Assembly (NCBI GenBank): GCA_958296065.1
Contig: CATQHX010000044.1
Coordinates: 1-64,000, forward strand
Length of the DNA: 64,000 bases
Origin: Vicinamibacterales bacterium
Lineage (GTDB): Bacteria; Acidobacteriota; Vicinamibacteria; Vicinamibacterales; UBA8438
Direction: 5' to 3'
The notes under the pieces were generated by a model that did no database searches, was not told where the DNA came from, and saw nothing but the letters and a program-made list of their open reading frames with translations. The translations under genes and the position numbers were made by a program. Shown piece after piece: positions 62,052-64,000 of this stretch; position 1 is the first letter of the stretch, and every line of letters starts with the position of its first letter.

Positions 62052-63389
62052 CTAGACCCCCGTCAGGCGCTCGACGCTGAGCCTGCCGTCGCTCTTCCCC
62101 AGCCGCTCGACGGGGACGCCCAGCTTGTCCATCAGGGTCACCAGCAGGTTCGGCATCAAGGGATCGCCCTCGTAGCGGATGTGACGGCCGCCTTCGAGCT
62201 GTCCCGCGCATCCCCCGAGGAGCAGGACCGGCAGATTGAGCGGGCTGTGCGCGTTGCTGTCGGACATGCCGCACCCGTAGAGGAGCAGCATGTTGTCGAG
62301 CAGCGAACCGTCGCCGTCCGGCGTCGCGCGGAGCTTCGCCAGGTAGTCGGCGAACATCGACGCGTGATAGGCGTTGATCTTCGACATCGACGCGATCTTC
62401 TCGGGGTTGTACTCGTGGTGCGAGAGCGGGTGGTGCGCGTCGGCGATGCCGATCTCGGTGTAGGTCCGCGAGCTCACCTCGCGCCCCAGCATGAACGACG
62501 TCACGCGGGTCAGGTCCGTCTGGTGGGCCAGCACCTGCAGGTCGAACATCAGCTCGACGTGCTCGGCGAACGTGGCGGGAATGCCCTCGGGCTGCGCCAG
62601 CTCGGGCACGTCGAAGCTGTCCCGCTGCTCGGCCCGCTCGATGCGCCGCTCGATGTCGCGCACGCCCTCGAGATACTCGTCGACCTTGAGGCTGTCGGCC
62701 GGCCCGATCTCGTTCTTGAGGTCGGCGACCTTGCCGGTCACGGAGTCGAGAATCGACCGGTCGCGTGCCATGCGGGCGCGGCGGACGGCCGGGTCCGTGC
62801 TCCCGCTGTCGCCGAACATCCGCTCGAACACGACGCGGGGGTTGTTCTCCATCGGCAGCGGCGTCGTCTGGCTCCGCCAGCAGATGGTGTTGGTGTAGAC
62901 GCAACTGTGGTTGCCGCTGCACTGACCGGCGTTGGCGCGGCTGTCGATCGCGAGCTGGAGCGACGCCAGCTCGGTGTGCCGGCCGTACTCGCGGGCCAGG
63001 AGCTGGTCCATCGAGATGTCGGCCACCGGCGCCGTTTCTCCCGCGACGCCCGCTGCTCCCGTGAGGAACGTGGTCGACGCGCCGGCGTGGGCCGGGGTCC
63101 AGTACCCCCGGAGGCCCGAGACCACGGTCAACTGGTCCTTGAAGGCCTCCAGCGGGTGGAGGATCGGCGTGAGATCGAACCCGCGTCCCACCTCGGCCGG
63201 CGTCCAGTACTCCATGGCGATGCCGTTGGGCACGTAGACCACGCCGAAGCGTCGGGTGGGGGCGGCGGCGGTTCGCGACAGCGCCGAGGCGGCGGGGACC
63301 ATGGCGTCCAGCAGCGGCAGGGCCACCGCGGCGCCCAGCCCGCGCAGCACGGTTCGCCGGGGGAGCGACATCTTCGTGATCGTCATCAT
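62052..63389 (-). CDS. Tat-exported DUF1552 protein (second copy)
   Basis: 445 residues, ATG at 63389. Twin-arginine signal LPRRTVLRGLGAAVALPLLD. Domain landmarks: RFGVVYVPNGIAMEYW, QLTVVSGLRGYWTPAHAG, GNHSCVYTNTICWRSQT, VFERMFGDSG, HHPLSHHEYNPEKI, LLLYGCGMSDSNAHSPLNLP. Paralogue of the gene at 34412, and again next to a DUF1588/1585 gene on the same strand (118 bp gap). Periplasmic, function unknown. Confidence 0.93.
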   Translation of the reverse strand: MMTITKMSLPRRTVLRGLGAAVALPLLDAMVPAASALSRTAAAPTRRFGVVYVPNGIAMEYWTPAEVGRGFDLTPILHPLEAFKDQLTVVSGLRGYWTPAHAGASTTFLTGAAGVAGETAPVADISMDQLLAREYGRHTELASLQLAIDSRANAGQCSGNHSCVYTNTICWRSQTTPLPMENNPRVVFERMFGDSGSTDPAVRRARMARDRSILDSVTGKVADLKNEIGPADSLKVDEYLEGVRDIERRIERAEQRDSFDVPELAQPEGIPATFAEHVELMFDLQVLAHQTDLTRVTSFMLGREVSSRTYTEIGIADAHHPLSHHEYNPEKIASMSKINAYHASMFADYLAKLRATPDGDGSLLDNMLLLYGCGMSDSNAHSPLNLPVLLLGGCAGQLEGGRHIRYEGDPLMPNLLVTLMDKLGVPVERLGKSDGRLSVERLTGV

Positions 63390-63469
63390 TGGAACCTGCT
63401 CGTCGTAGTGTAGCCGTAGCCCGGAAACCCGTCGTCTGCTGCTCGATTACCCCGCAACCCGTCCCTTCA

Positions 63470-63503
63470 GGAGCCTGCGCCGTTCCGCAGCGCAGTCTCC
63501 TGA
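63470..63503. repeat. Degenerate hairpin-B-like element
   Basis: The sequence CTGCGCCGTTCCGCAGCGCAG followed by TCTCCTGAG resembles the right half of the 105-bp repeat with the loop and part of the stems deleted. It lies 5 bases past the stop of the DUF1588/1585 gene, the same position relative to a stop codon as the copy at 25497. Confidence 0.45.
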
Positions 63504-63507
63504 GCCG

Positions 63508-64000
63508 TCAGCGACCGTCGGGGGCCGTCCCCCTCGAAACCAGCGCCGGCTCGTTCGAGCTTCCCGACGCGACCGCGAGGTCGCGCGACCGGCGCCATTG
63601 AAACGGCGCACTCTTCACGATGCCGAGCACGATCGACGACCAGCGGTAGTCATCGGCCTCGGCCTCGCGCAGGATCCGGCGCACTGCGGGACGGTCCGTG
63701 TACTCCAGCCCGCGTCCGAGCGCATAGGCCAGCAGCTTCTCGGTGACCGTCGCGGCGAAGTCTTCGCCCCGGCTCAGCAGCACGCGCCGCAGGCCCGCCG
63801 GCCCCTCGAACGCCTCGCCGCCGGGCATCGTCGCCGACGCGTCGATCCGCTGGCCCGCCTCGCTGGTGTCGCGCCAGAGGCCGATGGCATCGAAGTTCTC
63901 GAGGGCGAAGCCGAGCGGATCCATCGGCGCGTGACAGCCCGCGCAGGCCGGATTGGCGCGATGCCGCTCGAGCCGTTCGCGGACCGACGCCGGCTCGCCG
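63508..64000 (-). CDS. DUF1588/DUF1585 cytochrome-c-like protein (partial, N-terminus beyond window)
   Basis: The frame is open from the right edge to a TGA at 63508, giving the last 163 residues of a protein like that at 35822. It contains RERLERHRANPACAGCHAP with heme motif CAGCH, then MDPLGFALENFDAIGLWRD (DUF1588) and ATVTEKLLAYALGRGLEYTD with RRILREAEADDYRWSSIVLG (DUF1585). The tail (LAVASGSSNEPALVSRGTAP) is unconserved. It precedes DUF1552 on the same strand. Confidence 0.93.
   Translation of the reverse strand, partial: GEPASVRERLERHRANPACAGCHAPMDPLGFALENFDAIGLWRDTSEAGQRIDASATMPGGEAFEGPAGLRRVLLSRGEDFAATVTEKLLAYALGRGLEYTDRPAVRRILREAEADDYRWSSIVLGIVKSAPFQWRRSRDLAVASGSSNEPALVSRGTAPDGR

Noticed and set aside
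1..64000. CRISPR arrays, rRNA, complete transposons, prophage or known anti-phage systems
   Set aside because: None of their repeats or signature genes is present; the only TA module is a fossil and SdpI occurs without a toxin.

Overview
This is a very GC-rich, gene-dense bacterial chromosome segment. It has no tRNA, rRNA, CRISPR array, prophage or complete insertion sequence that I can see. The protein mix suggests Acidobacteriota, probably a Vicinamibacteria-like lineage: DUF5916 outer-membrane proteins, DUF1552 plus DUF1587/1592/1595/1588/1585 cytochrome-like proteins, secreted ankyrin proteins, many periplasmic quinoproteins and beta-propellers, and S9 peptidases. That placement is inference from gene content; no marker gene is present.

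Layout. 1-6.6 kb: a minus-strand operon of SMP-30-like lipoprotein, serine hydrolase and two tandem DUF5916 proteins, the last cut by the window edge. 6.8-7.05 kb: two identical 105-bp copies of a composite hairpin repeat. 7.25-10.3 kb: plus-strand PPK2, a 3-hydroxyisobutyrate-dehydrogenase-like enzyme and MutY. 10.5-15.1 kb: a quinoprotein, a Sel1-repeat protein, an amidohydrolase remnant and an NHL-like propeller. 15.3-17.7 kb: a GAF-PAS-kinase-receiver-winged-helix single-chain signalling protein. 18.4-25.4 kb: DASS transporter, NHL protein, Tat epoxide hydrolase, lipoprotein propeller and secreted ankyrin protein. 25.5-33.1 kb: two S9 peptidases around a membrane sulfatase-like protein, a small KOW-like protein and a gene remnant. 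33.5-39.9 kb: NIPSNAP, VOC, DUF1552, a DUF1587-1585 cytochrome-like protein and an ankyrin protein. 40-44 kb: coiled-coil repeat protein, exonuclease III and a Ski2-like helicase. 44-55 kb: three more quinoproteins (one with a C-terminal cupredoxin), a decayed toxin-antitoxin pair, two divergent outer-membrane proteins, DUF6265 and a FAD oxidoreductase. 55.8-60 kb: an autotransporter-like adhesin split by a frameshift. 60-64 kb: SdpI-like protein and a second ankyrin / DUF1552 / DUF1588-1585 set running off the right edge.

Taken together, most products are exported. Quinoproteins, cytochrome-like DUF proteins and the cupredoxin fusion point to periplasmic oxidation of organic substrates. The hydrolases, S9 peptidases and transporter point to processing and uptake of organic compounds. 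The most notable items are the quinoprotein-cupredoxin fusion, the repeated ankyrin/cytochrome-like/DUF1552 set, the composite two-hairpin repeat family ending in CTAG-like sequence, and three small gene remnants (amidohydrolase, metallo-beta-lactamase-like, toxin-antitoxin) visible only by reading the intergenic regions.
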